Shown: piece by piece, positions 1 to 7,410 of the stretch | How positions within the stretch are numbered: the stretch's first letter is position 1 | Layout of the letters: every line of letters starts with the position of its first letter | Origin: Bacteroidia bacterium | GTDB taxonomy: Bacteria > Bacteroidota > Bacteroidia > 2-12-FULL-35-15 | Length of the DNA: 64,000 nucleotides | Assembly: GCA_030654175.1 (NCBI GenBank) | Contig: JAURXZ010000013.1 | Span: 99,881-163,880, forward strand | Direction: 5' to 3' | Position numbers and translations under genes: made by a program | Notes under the pieces: model-generated | Seen by the model: the letters and a program-made list of their open reading frames with translations, nothing else | Told to the model about the DNA's origin: nothing | Database searches by the model: none

Positions 1-1
1 A

Positions 2-1147
2 ACTGATGAAAAGATCTTAAGTTTTATTGATGCTCCCAAACGATTGCTGGCAACACTTTTGATCAGTGTTAATTTTCTAAGTATAGCGATCGTAATTCTC
101 AATTCAACTTTTATATTTGGTGAGGAAGGATTATTTGATTTTTCACTAAGCCCACTGCTGGGTTTTATTATTCAGGTGGTGGTAATAACGTTTTTAATAT
201 TGTTGATAGGTGAAGTAACCCCGAAAATATATGCTACACAAAACTCTTTGAGGGCAACCCGGGCCCTTGTTTATTTTGTGCAGTTTTTACAAGGTTTGTT
301 TTATCCGATCAGTTCTTTTTTGATCTTTTCCACTTCTTTGCTTGATAAAGTGATTAAACCTAAAACTCATAACATTTCTATTGGCGAATTATCACAAGCA
401 TTGGACCTTACCAATGATGAGGATATGCCGGAAGAAGATCAGAAAATACTTCAGGGCATTGTAAAATTTGGGAATACAGATGTAAAACAGATCATGAAGC
501 CAAGGATAGATGTTACCGCTTATGAATTTGGAACAGGTTATAATAAATTGCTTGAAGATATTACCAATTTTGGTTTTTCGCGTATGCCTATTTACAAGGA
601 AACATTAGATAATATAGCCGGTGTACTTTACACAAAAGATCTTTTACAATATCTGAACAGCCCGGATGATTTTAAATGGCAGGAAATTATCCGGCCACCA
701 TTTTATGTTCCCGAAAACAAAAAAATTGATGATCTGTTACGTGAGTTTCAGCATAAAAAAATTCACCTTGCCATAGTAGTTGATGAGTACGGAGGCACCT
801 CCGGTATTGTTACACTAGAAGATGTAATTGAAGAAATTGTAGGTGAAATAAACGATGAGTTTGATGATGATGATCTGACTTATTCCAAGTTGGACGACCG
901 TAATTTTGTATTTGAAGGAAAAGCACATTTGAATGATGTATATCGTATCATAGAAATAGATGGTGAAGAATTTGAAGATGTAAAGGGAGAGGCCGATACC
1001 TTGGCTGGTTTGATAATTGAAATAGAGGGCAGGATCCCGACAAAGAATGAAAAAATAAAATTGAAAAATTTAATTTTCACCATTGAATCGGCAGATAATC
1101 GTAAAATTAAAAGAGTAAAAATAACTGTTGTGAAAGATGAAGATTGA
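2..1147 (+). CDS. gldE: GldE-like CNNM/CorC-family membrane protein, 5' truncated
   Basis: The reading frame is open from the first bases of the window, so the true start lies upstream; the TTG at 44 is not a likely start. What remains is 381 residues: the end of a DUF21-type membrane domain with hydrophobic helices in the first ~110 residues, a CBS-domain pair (about residues 155-275, with MKPRIDV and VVDEYGGTSGIVTLEDVIEE), an acidic linker and a C-terminal CorC_HlyC domain. This order matches GldE, which is encoded next to GldD in gliding Bacteroidota and is thought to help stabilise the gliding/T9SS machinery; the wider family transports or senses divalent cations. It overlaps the following gldD by 11 bp, so translation is probably coupled. 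The alternative is a plain hemolysin-family CNNM protein, but the gldD neighbour favours GldE. Confidence 0.88.
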   Translation, partial: TDEKILSFIDAPKRLLATLLISVNFLSIAIVILNSTFIFGEEGLFDFSLSPLLGFIIQVVVITFLILLIGEVTPKIYATQNSLRATRALVYFVQFLQGLFYPISSFLIFSTSLLDKVIKPKTHNISIGELSQALDLTNDEDMPEEDQKILQGIVKFGNTDVKQIMKPRIDVTAYEFGTGYNKLLEDITNFGFSRMPIYKETLDNIAGVLYTKDLLQYLNSPDDFKWQEIIRPPFYVPENKKIDDLLREFQHKKIHLAIVVDEYGGTSGIVTLEDVIEEIVGEINDEFDDDDLTYSKLDDRNFVFEGKAHLNDVYRIIEIDGEEFEDVKGEADTLAGLIIEIEGRIPTKNEKIKLKNLIFTIESADNRKIKRVKITVVKDED

Positions 1148-1910
1148 TCTAAAATTTTTGGAATCAAGAAGTAAGACACAAGAATCAAGAAACAAGACTC
1201 AAGAAGCAAGATTCAAGAAGCAAGATAAAGAAGGAAGCTTTTTTTCTAATGCAAAAAAATCCTGGTTCTTGATTCTAACATCTAATATCTTTCAAGGATC
1301 TTTCATCTTGCTGATATCTTGTTTCTCTTTAGTTTCATGCAGCAGCGATGATGACGATACTATTGCTCCAAAACCCAGGTCGTATTTCCGACTTTCATTC
1401 CCTGAAAAAAAATATGTAACCTACGATTCTGTTTGTCCCTTTACATTTGAAATGCCAGTGTATTCTCATATGGATAGAGATAAAAATTTTGGTGCTGAAC
1501 CTTGCTGGTTGAACCTGAATTTTCCAACATTTAATGGAACTTTACATTTAAGTTATAAAGCTGTAAATGGCAATATTAAAGAGTATCTGGAAGACACCTA
1601 TACACTTGCATCAAAACATCAGATCAAAGCATCAGGAATAGAGGAACAGCTGATCTCAAGAGATTCAAACAAAGTATATGGTTTAATTTATGAGATCAAG
1701 GGGAATGCTGCATCATCCATTCAGTTTTTTTTAACGGATAGTACACGTCACTTCATACGTGGGGCATTATATTTTAATGCTGTTCCAAATACGGATTCTA
1801 TTGCGCCTGTGCTGGAATATATTAAAAAAGATATCTATCAGATGATAGCAACTTTTAAATGGAAAAATGAGGAATCAGGCAATTTTCCTAAGGCTGTGCA
1901 TAAAAAATAA
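1137..1910 (+). CDS. gldD: Gliding motility lipoprotein GldD
   Basis: The protein has 257 residues. The mature part begins after a lipobox (LVSC, Cys about residue 68) and contains the GldD-type stretch PRSYFRLSFPEKKY, followed by alternating beta and loop sequence to the end. GldD is a lipoprotein required for gliding and T9SS function in Flavobacterium. The ATG at 1137 overlaps gldE by 11 bp. The N-terminus is odd: about 40 residues rich in repeated K-T-Q-E and R-x-K-K-Q units precede the hydrophobic signal segment, and the DNA there is a CAAGA-rich repeat (1161-1328). I see no in-frame ATG closer to the signal peptide, so either the long leader is used or a non-ATG codon near 1250-1290 is the start. 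The last 36 bp overlap convergent ctaA. Confidence 0.86.
   Translation: MKIDLKFLESRSKTQESRNKTQEARFKKQDKEGSFFSNAKKSWFLILTSNIFQGSFILLISCFSLVSCSSDDDDTIAPKPRSYFRLSFPEKKYVTYDSVCPFTFEMPVYSHMDRDKNFGAEPCWLNLNFPTFNGTLHLSYKAVNGNIKEYLEDTYTLASKHQIKASGIEEQLISRDSNKVYGLIYEIKGNAASSIQFFLTDSTRHFIRGALYFNAVPNTDSIAPVLEYIKKDIYQMIATFKWKNEESGNFPKAVHKK
1161..1328. repeat. CAAGA-rich imperfect inverted repeat inside the gldD 5' end
   Basis: The plus strand from 1161 to about 1239 is built from units such as GAATCAAGAA, AACAAGACTC and AAGCAAGATTC. From about 1261 to 1328 the complementary, pyrimidine-rich pattern appears (GGTTCTTGATTCT, CATCTTGCTGATATCTTG). The two arms flank a T/A-rich centre and can pair imperfectly. 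The repeat lies entirely within the gldD reading frame and encodes its unusual charged leader and most of the signal segment. Confidence 0.6.
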
Positions 1911-2903
1911 AATTGCTGCGAATAAAACAAATGCCCCGGTTTGATGCAACACTCCCAGAGTTACCGGTACCGCATATAGTAAGGTGATAATTCCCAGTAA
2001 AAATTGTAAAGAAACTACGCTTAACATAATATTGGAAGTTTTGCGTTGCAAAGGAGTAAGTTCCATTTTTCGGACTGTTTCCCAAAGAAAAACAACCATA
2101 ATTACTACAATATACGCAAGATAGCGGTGAATGAATTGCACTCCTGAAGGGTTTTCTAAAAAGTTTTTCCAGAAGGGTTCAAAGGATAGCAGGGTATCGG
2201 GCAAAAAGGATGTTCCCATTCTGGGAAATGTATTGTAAAATAAACCTGCTTTTAATCCTGCAACAAAAGCACCGTAAATGATCTGCAGCACAATAAAACC
2301 AAATGTTATTTTAGCAAGGCGCTTTACTTTTTTACTAATTTCATTTTCCTCTAAAATAGTCGGGTATAACAGATCCAGTGCATACCAGAATGTAAAACCA
2401 AAAACGGTAAAGGCGCTGATAAGATGTGCTGCGAGTCTGTAATGACTCACATGTGGCTCTTTTTGCAATCCGCTTTTTACCATAAACCAACCCAACACTC
2501 CTTGCAATGCACCAAGGGCAAGCAATACAAACATCTTTTTTAAAAATGGTTTGTCAAATTTTTTCTTCACCAGGAAATAGAAGAAGGGAATAAGAAATAC
2601 AACACCAATGATCCTTCCCAACATGCGATGGATAAATTCCCACCAGTAAATGGATTTGAATTCTTCCAGCGAAAATTGATTATTAATGATCTGATATTCG
2701 GGAGATTGTTTATATTTTTCAAATGGTATTAACCAATCAGCCTCGCTGGTTGGGGGCAGGGAACCAATGATCATGTTCCATTCCACCATTGATAAACCCG
2801 AATGGGTGAGGCGTGTGATACCACCGATCACCACCATTGCGTAAATTAAAAAACATCCGGCAAGCAGCCATATTATTATTGATCTATGAGGATTGTTTTT
2901 CAT
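1875..2903 (-). CDS. ctaA: Heme A synthase, COX15/CtaA family
   Basis: This 342-residue integral membrane protein has about eight hydrophobic helices. It should oxidise the C8 methyl of heme O to give heme A for aa3-type cytochrome oxidase. Family hallmarks are the N-terminal VVIGGITRLTHSGLSMVEW, the first heme-ligand histidine in EFIHRMLGRIIG, the HVSHYRLAAHL helix, and the second-half histidines in FIHRYLAYIVV and LGVLHQTGAFVLFA. Length is normal for the alpha-proteobacterial/mitochondrial-like type. It is transcribed towards gldD and the 3' ends overlap by 36 bp. The divergent neighbour hemB is another heme gene, although HemB acts much earlier in the pathway. Confidence 0.93.
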   Translation of the reverse strand: MKNNPHRSIIIWLLAGCFLIYAMVVIGGITRLTHSGLSMVEWNMIIGSLPPTSEADWLIPFEKYKQSPEYQIINNQFSLEEFKSIYWWEFIHRMLGRIIGVVFLIPFFYFLVKKKFDKPFLKKMFVLLALGALQGVLGWFMVKSGLQKEPHVSHYRLAAHLISAFTVFGFTFWYALDLLYPTILEENEISKKVKRLAKITFGFIVLQIIYGAFVAGLKAGLFYNTFPRMGTSFLPDTLLSFEPFWKNFLENPSGVQFIHRYLAYIVVIMVVFLWETVRKMELTPLQRKTSNIMLSVVSLQFLLGIITLLYAVPVTLGVLHQTGAFVLFAAILFFMHSLRKIA

Positions 2904-3028
2904 TAATTAATTTTAAATAGCGGAATACAAAATATTAACTTTTATCTTTATGCCTGCAAATTTACCGAAGAATCTAAGAACATAATTAAAAATTGCAAAT
3001 ATTATATAAATAGAAAATCCTGATTAAC

Positions 3029-3997
3029 ATGATACAACGTCCAAGAAGGTTAAGAAAAAATACTATAGTTCGTGAAATGGTTGCTGAAACAAGGCTTTCG
3101 AAAGATATGTTCATCTATCCTTATTTTGTTATAGAAGGGAAAAACGCTGTTCATCCAATTACTGCGATGCCCGGGATCAACCATTATTCAATAGATGAGT
3201 TAGTAAAAGATATTGAGAATGGCTTGAAATACGGTATCAACAAAGTTTTATTGTTTGGTGTTGGCGAGCAAAAAACGGAGGATGCCAGTTCATCATTTAG
3301 TAATAATTCAATTGTTGTAAAAGCTGTAAAAGCAGTAAAAGAAAAATTTGGAGAACAAGTTTATGTGATCACCGATGTTTGTGTTTGTGCATATACCACC
3401 CATGGGCATTGCGGAATTCTTCATGATGATTATGTACATAATGATGCTTCTGTGGAAGTGCTTGCAAAAATGGCATTGTCCCATGCCAAGGCAGGTGCCG
3501 ATATGGTTGCTCCAAGTGATATGATGGATGGACGCATTGCGGCAATGCGTGAATTGCTGGATAAGAGCGGGTTTGAGAATACTGCAATCATGTCCTATTC
3601 AATAAAATATGCTTCGGCATATTATGGTCCTTTTCGTGAGGCAGCTAATTCAGCTCCTCAAAAAGGTGATCGTAAATCTTACCAGATGGACTTTAGAAAC
3701 GGGAATGAATCATTAACCGAAGGACTGCTGGATGAAGCTGAAGGCGCTGATATTTTGATGGTTAAACCTGCTTTGGCATATATGGATGTGATCTTTAATT
3801 TACGTCAGAATACCTTATTACCAATAGCCTGTTATAATGTTTCTGGCGAATATTCAATGGTAAAAGCCGCCTCAGCAAATGGCTGGATCGATGAGCAAAA
3901 AGTTGTAATGGAAAATATGTATTCTTTTGCAAGAGCAGGTGCTAATCTGATCATCACCTACCATGCAAAAGATATACTGGAGAAAGGGTGGTTGTAG
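3029..3997 (+). CDS. hemB: Delta-aminolevulinic acid dehydratase (porphobilinogen synthase)
   Basis: HemB condenses two molecules of 5-aminolevulinate to porphobilinogen in the cytoplasm. The 322-residue protein has the usual length. It carries the metal-binding cysteine cluster DVCVCAYTTHGHCGI, the substrate segment APSDMMDGRI, one active-site lysine in SIKYASAYYGPFREA and the Schiff-base lysine in LMVKPALAYMD. The cysteine triad indicates a zinc-dependent enzyme. The ATG at 3029 gives the canonical start (IQRPRRLRKN). It is divergent from ctaA, and a TATCTTTA element at 2943-2950 could be part of a -7 promoter box. Confidence 0.96.
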   Translation: MIQRPRRLRKNTIVREMVAETRLSKDMFIYPYFVIEGKNAVHPITAMPGINHYSIDELVKDIENGLKYGINKVLLFGVGEQKTEDASSSFSNNSIVVKAVKAVKEKFGEQVYVITDVCVCAYTTHGHCGILHDDYVHNDASVEVLAKMALSHAKAGADMVAPSDMMDGRIAAMRELLDKSGFENTAIMSYSIKYASAYYGPFREAANSAPQKGDRKSYQMDFRNGNESLTEGLLDEAEGADILMVKPALAYMDVIFNLRQNTLLPIACYNVSGEYSMVKAASANGWIDEQKVVMENMYSFARAGANLIITYHAKDILEKGWL

Positions 3998-4003
3998 CCT
4001 TTG

Positions 4004-4438
4004 CTAAGAAGTGACCTTCACCATTACTTTTTGTCCGCTTCCGAGTATTGCTCCTGAAATACTTCCAACAATTCCCCAAAAGATACTGGAAATAACACTG
4101 TCAACCAGTAAAAAGGGAAGTTCATAAATATTCCAGAAAGCATACATTGAAAGGTTAAATACAAGGGCAACAAGGAAGGAAACCCATATACTGGTTCTAA
4201 ATCCTTTCATCATATTTGTGCTGCCTGTTTTTTGCAAAACCCAGGTGATAAGCAATGCCCATGCAATATTACTGACTGCAACCGCCCACATGTTTGTTGG
4301 GCTCTTCATTAATAATTTAGCCGCTTGATTTGTATTGGACGAATAATACTCGTTAAATATAATTCCGAAAATCAGCCATCCACCAAAAAAAGCCAGGACA
4401 CTTGCTGCTAATACTGCGAGAAAAAATTTTGTTTTCAT
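4004..4438 (-). CDS. Small four-helix membrane protein of unknown function
   Basis: I do not recognise a characterised family. The 144-residue product has a hydrophobic N-terminal helix (FFLAVLAASVLAFFGGWLIF), a polar segment with NEYYSS and a conserved-looking MWAVAVSNIAWALLITWVL helix, then two further hydrophobic stretches near residues 85-105 and 112-137. The layout resembles DUF1761-like small membrane proteins common in Bacteroidota, but that is only an impression. It is convergent with hemB with a 6-bp gap, and a monocistronic unit is likely because the gap to upstream gatC exceeds 300 bp. Confidence 0.7.
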   Translation of the reverse strand: MKTKFFLAVLAASVLAFFGGWLIFGIIFNEYYSSNTNQAAKLLMKSPTNMWAVAVSNIAWALLITWVLQKTGSTNMMKGFRTSIWVSFLVALVFNLSMYAFWNIYELPFLLVDSVISSIFWGIVGSISGAILGSGQKVMVKVTS

Positions 4439-4781
4439 ATATCAATGTTTTTAAATTGGGTTTGTTTTGAATGATCGATACAATGTGTGTGCCATACGCC
4501 AAACCCCATGAAACAAGCATTCTTAATAGTAGCTGAAAACCAATACCCATTTTTGGGATTAATTTCTACAGTATTGTGCAGGATTTAATTGAAAAGAAAA
4601 AAAGGAAGATCTGATCCAATAAAAGAGTTTGGAATTATTCGGATAAGAGAAACCGTAAGTAACTCACGGCAATGAATCTGTTTATAGAGTTGTGGAACGA
4701 ACAATTTAGAATAGAGAATGCGTGCTAATTTGAAAATTTGATTTTAGCTTCCGGATTTATTGCCAACAAATTATCAACTTA
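4439..4781. other. Gene-free gap with no recognisable element
   Basis: This 343-bp gap separates gatC (3' end) from the start of the small membrane protein. It is AT-rich and has stops in all frames. I see no tRNA, terminator with a T-run, repeat or Bacteroidota promoter consensus that I can support. The promoter of the 4004-4438 gene should lie in its lower part. Confidence 0.5.
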
Positions 4782-5072
4782 TTATTTTTCTATCACCTTT
4801 GGTACTTTAAAGTAATCCGAATCATGTGCAGGTGCATTTTTTAACGCTTCATGTTGTGTGATCTCCTGCTTAATTTCATCCTCACGCAATACATTAACTT
4901 CATCACTCATATAGATCAAAGGTTCTACGTTTGAAGTATCCAATTCATCCAATTTCCCAACAAGGGCAAGCATATTATTCATATCCTTAATGATTTGAAC
5001 TTTGGCTTCGTTCTCAAATTCCAAACGTGCGAGATGAGCTATTTTATCAACTATTTCGTTATCTATTTTCAT
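4782..5072 (-). CDS. gatC: Asp/Glu-tRNA amidotransferase subunit C
   Basis: GatC is the small scaffold subunit that clamps GatA and GatB in the complex amidating misacylated Glu-tRNA(Gln) and/or Asp-tRNA(Asn). The 96-residue protein shows the family pattern: an N-terminal helix with VDKIAHLARLEFENE, a helix ending in LDELDTSNVEP, then LREDEIKQEITQHEALKNAP and a C-terminal DYFKVPKVIEK. gatA and gatB are not in the window, so the subunits are dispersed, as is common. It lies 50 bp downstream of the acyltransferase gene on the same strand and could be cotranscribed. Confidence 0.93.
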   Translation of the reverse strand: MKIDNEIVDKIAHLARLEFENEAKVQIIKDMNNMLALVGKLDELDTSNVEPLIYMSDEVNVLREDEIKQEITQHEALKNAPAHDSDYFKVPKVIEK

Positions 5073-5122
5073 ATTAGTATTGATGTTTAATCAAGTCGGT
5101 TGGTCGGAATGACACTACCCAA

Positions 5123-5875
5123 TTAGTTTTTGTTATTATAATTATTCAGTTCGTTCAAAATAATTTCACGCACCCTGGTTCGTAAAGGTACTAAATCATT
5201 TTCTGTCATTCCTATAGTTGGAATTGGCGCATGTACTATTACTCTTGAAATCCCCGGTCGGCCGCAGGCTTTAAAAAAACCTCCGTTTTGTAAAAGCTTC
5301 CAGTTGTTCAAGTAAGTAATCGGAACAATCGGAATTTGTTTGTCAATGGCCAATCGGAACGCGCCATTTTTAAAATTAAGAAGTTTACCGGAACTGGAAA
5401 TTCCTCCTTCCGGAAAAATAAAAACATTATGTCCTTTATCAATTTCCTGCCCTGCACGAATAAATGCCCGGTGTGAACCTGAATTACTTTTCCGATCCAC
5501 TAATATATTCATCTCTCTGAAAAAAATACGAAATAAGGGAGCTTTGTTTAATTCCTGCTTACCCATAGAAACAAAATAATGCGGCACCGCTAAATAGTTA
5601 AGTACAATATCTAAATAAGAAGCGTGGTTTGCAACATATACAGAAGGGTAGGGAAGGTTTGAGGCAGGTGTTTCACGTTTTATTTTTACGGCTATTCCGG
5701 GAACAAATAAAATCCATCGTGCCCAGAATTTTTTTAACTGAAATGCTTTAGGAAACCATTTTTTTTTTGAAAGTAAAAAATAAAATATCGGATAAAGAAT
5801 AATTAAGCCAAGCACAAAATTGAGGACGAATCCTATTTTCCAAAGAGAGCGTGGTATGATTAATAAATATTTCAT
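5123..5875 (-). CDS. plsC: 1-acyl-sn-glycerol-3-phosphate acyltransferase (PlsC family)
   Basis: The predicted reaction is transfer of an acyl chain to the sn-2 position of lysophosphatidic acid at the inner membrane. The 250-residue protein begins with one or two hydrophobic segments (residues ~10-35 and 50-60). It carries acyltransferase motif I NHASYLD, the motif II region around the FFREMNILVDR segment, motif III FPEGGISS and a late IPIVPITYLN motif. Length is typical of the LPLAT/AGPAT family. It sits between gatC and the PfkB-type kinase on the minus strand, separated from the latter by a strong terminator, so transcription probably begins in the gap near 5900. The acyl acceptor could also be an ornithine or other lipid intermediate. 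Confidence 0.87.
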   Translation of the reverse strand: MKYLLIIPRSLWKIGFVLNFVLGLIILYPIFYFLLSKKKWFPKAFQLKKFWARWILFVPGIAVKIKRETPASNLPYPSVYVANHASYLDIVLNYLAVPHYFVSMGKQELNKAPLFRIFFREMNILVDRKSNSGSHRAFIRAGQEIDKGHNVFIFPEGGISSSGKLLNFKNGAFRLAIDKQIPIVPITYLNNWKLLQNGGFFKACGRPGISRVIVHAPIPTIGMTENDLVPLRTRVREIILNELNNYNNKN

Positions 5876-5885
5876 TGAAAAACAA

Positions 5886-5928
5886 AAATAGGAAAAATTA
5901 AGGCGATATAGAAGTTTCTATATCGCCT
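5886..5928 (-). terminator. Rho-independent terminator of the PfkB-type kinase gene
   Basis: A perfect 13-bp inverted repeat lies at 5901-5913 and 5916-5928 (AGGCGATATAGAA and its complement). Read on the minus strand it is followed by a T-rich tail (5900-5886). It lies just past the stop of the kinase gene. Confidence 0.8.
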
Positions 5929-5971
5929 AATGGTGGTTGATCTCAATCAGAAAAATTTCCCGGGAAGGAAA

Positions 5972-6895
5972 TTAAACCAATGCAATATCAAATTGTACAA
6001 GGTTAACAAACTCCTGAACACGTTTTTCTACCTGGTCCTGAGTTAATCCTATCAATTTTTCTGTGCCAAATTTTTCAACGCAGAATGAAGCCATTGCAGA
6101 ACCAAAAATGATGGCTCTCTTCATATTATCAAAGGAAATATCTTGTGATTGGGCCAAAAAGCCAATAAAACCACCTGCAAAACTATCTCCTGCACCGGTA
6201 GGGTCAAATACTTCTTCTAAAGGCAATGCGGGAGCAAAAAATACCTGGTCCTCGTTAAACAATAATGCACCATGCTCACCTTTTTTAATAATTAAGAACT
6301 GTGGACCCATTTTAAGGATCTTTTTTGCTGCTTTCACTAATGAATACTCACCTGAAAGCTGACGTGCTTCTTCATCATTAATAGTTAAAACATCTACCAA
6401 AGCAAGTGTTTCTCTTAGATCAGGCATTGCTATGTCCATCCAGAAGTTCATTGTATCCAATACAATTAATTTGGGACGTTTTTTTAGTTGCGCTATAACC
6501 TGCTGCTGAACTTTAGGTACAAGGTTACCCAACATTAAAAATTCACAATCCTGATATGCTTCAGGAACAATTGGGTTGAAATTCTCTAAAACATTCAATT
6601 CTGTGGTAATAGTATCACGTGTATTCATATCATTATGATATTTACCAGCCCAAAAAAACGTTTTTTGACCTTTTAACACCTGTAAACCATCCGTATTTAC
6701 GCTGTGCTTCTCAAGCATTTTAATGTTTGAGGTTGGGAAATCGTCACCAACCACAGAAACCAAATTGATATTTTTGGTGAAATAAGATGCTGCCAACGAT
6801 ATGTAAGTTGCCGCTCCACCTAGTATTTTATCGGTTTTCCCGAAAGGAGTTTCAATAGCATCAAACGCCACTGTACCTATAACTAATAGACTCAT
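5972..6895 (-). CDS. PfkB/ribokinase-family carbohydrate or nucleoside kinase
   Basis: The family transfers the ATP gamma-phosphate to a sugar or nucleoside hydroxyl in the cytoplasm. The 307-residue product has the N-terminal glycine motif GGAATYISLAASYF (substrate lid region), VSVVGDDFP, the LTINDEEARQLSG segment and the ATP/catalytic signature DPTGAGDSFAGGF, whose Asp is the catalytic base. The substrate cannot be read from the sequence; adenosine-kinase-like and fructokinase-like members share these motifs. The gene is transcribed alone: a TATATTTG -7 box lies 24 bp upstream and a strong terminator follows. Confidence 0.88.
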   Translation of the reverse strand: MSLLVIGTVAFDAIETPFGKTDKILGGAATYISLAASYFTKNINLVSVVGDDFPTSNIKMLEKHSVNTDGLQVLKGQKTFFWAGKYHNDMNTRDTITTELNVLENFNPIVPEAYQDCEFLMLGNLVPKVQQQVIAQLKKRPKLIVLDTMNFWMDIAMPDLRETLALVDVLTINDEEARQLSGEYSLVKAAKKILKMGPQFLIIKKGEHGALLFNEDQVFFAPALPLEEVFDPTGAGDSFAGGFIGFLAQSQDISFDNMKRAIIFGSAMASFCVEKFGTEKLIGLTQDQVEKRVQEFVNLVQFDIALV

Positions 6896-6919
6896 ATTAT
6901 ATATTTATAATTATTTGCA

Positions 6920-6927
6920 CAAATATA
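6920..6927 (-). promoter_or_regulatory. Bacteroidota -7 box upstream of the PfkB-type kinase
   Basis: On the minus strand these bases read TATATTTG, a perfect TAnnTTTG match, 24 bp before the ATG at 6895. The matching -33 element is poor, so confidence is moderate. Confidence 0.45.
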
Positions 6928-6980
6928 TTGCATATTTGCATATAACATAGTAATATTGCACTCCAATTAACGGAAAAAAT

Positions 6981-7054
6981 TCTTCCTTAGCTCAGTTGGT
7001 TAGAGCATCTGACTGTTAATCAGAGGGTCGCTGGTTCAAGTCCAGCAGGGAGAG
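6981..7054 (+). tRNA. tRNA-Asn (anticodon GTT)
   Basis: A complete cloverleaf can be folded by hand. The 7-bp acceptor stem is 6981-6987 with 7047-7053 (one T-G wobble), the D-arm 6990-7006, and the anticodon stem 7008-7012 with 7020-7024. The loop is CTGTTAA, giving anticodon GTT at 7015-7017. A T-arm with loop TTCAAGT and discriminator G at 7054 complete it. CCA is not encoded. A terminator follows within 15 bp. Confidence 0.96.
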
Positions 7055-7064
7055 CACTAAAATC

Positions 7065-7093
7065 AAGGGTTACAGAAATGTAACCCTTTTTTT
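7065..7093 (+). terminator. Terminator after tRNA-Asn
   Basis: A 9-bp perfect stem (AAGGGTTAC at 7065-7073 and its complement at 7080-7088) with a 6-nt loop is followed directly by T residues. It ends the tRNA transcript. Confidence 0.88.
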
Positions 7094-7154
7094 ATTTCCT
7101 AAAGTGTCAAATTTAGAGGGGGAACCGCGTAACCAAGTCCTTTTTTATTGTTCT

Positions 7155-7187
7155 TAAATAAAAAGAGCCCCACCAACGGCAGAGCTC
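7155..7187 (-). terminator. Probable minus-strand terminator
   Basis: Read on the minus strand, GAGCTC (7187-7182) can pair with GGGCTC (7170-7165) around a GC-rich loop and is followed by TTTTTATTT. The stem is short (6 bp with one wobble). It would end a transcript coming from the truncated antitoxin and the T9SS cargo gene upstream of it. Confidence 0.5.
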
Positions 7188-7213
7188 AATAAAGTATTTT
7201 CATCCAATTTACT

Positions 7214-7399
7214 TTACATCGGGGAATTATTTTTGAAAATTAACGCATCTATTTCCTCATAATCTTTTACCAATACCAACAGCAAAGCTAATTCATCAGC
7301 TTCTGCGGTGCCTTCTTCGGCATGGAAAATTACCATTGTTCTTTTAATGGCTTTTTGATATGCGGCTTCGGTTTTTATTACTTTCCAAGTTTGATTCAT
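7214..7399 (-). pseudogene. Truncated HigA-like antitoxin N-terminus
   Basis: The 61-residue product matches what I know of the N-terminal region of HigA-type antitoxin/HTH regulators (COG5499): WKVIKTEAAYQKAIKRTMVIF, then GTAEADELALLLVLVKDYEE. In intact members this region is followed by a linker and a helix-turn-helix of another ~60 residues. Here the reading frame ends after DALIFKNNSPM and I see no HTH downstream, and no HigB-like toxin in either neighbour position. The start lies 11 bp after the stop of the upstream T9SS cargo gene, so it may be cotranscribed. It is most likely a decayed remnant, but a short stand-alone protein of this domain cannot be excluded. Confidence 0.6.
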
Positions 7400-7410
7400 A
7401 ATTCAGCCTT

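Noticed and set aside
44..46. TTG at position 44 as the start of the GldE gene
   Set aside because: The frame is open to the first base of the window with GldE-like residues before it, so the gene is truncated, not started here.
3369..3587. Minus-strand frame rich in His and Tyr inside hemB, and similar antisense frames throughout
   Set aside because: They mirror the codon pattern of strongly conserved sense genes and have no independent support.
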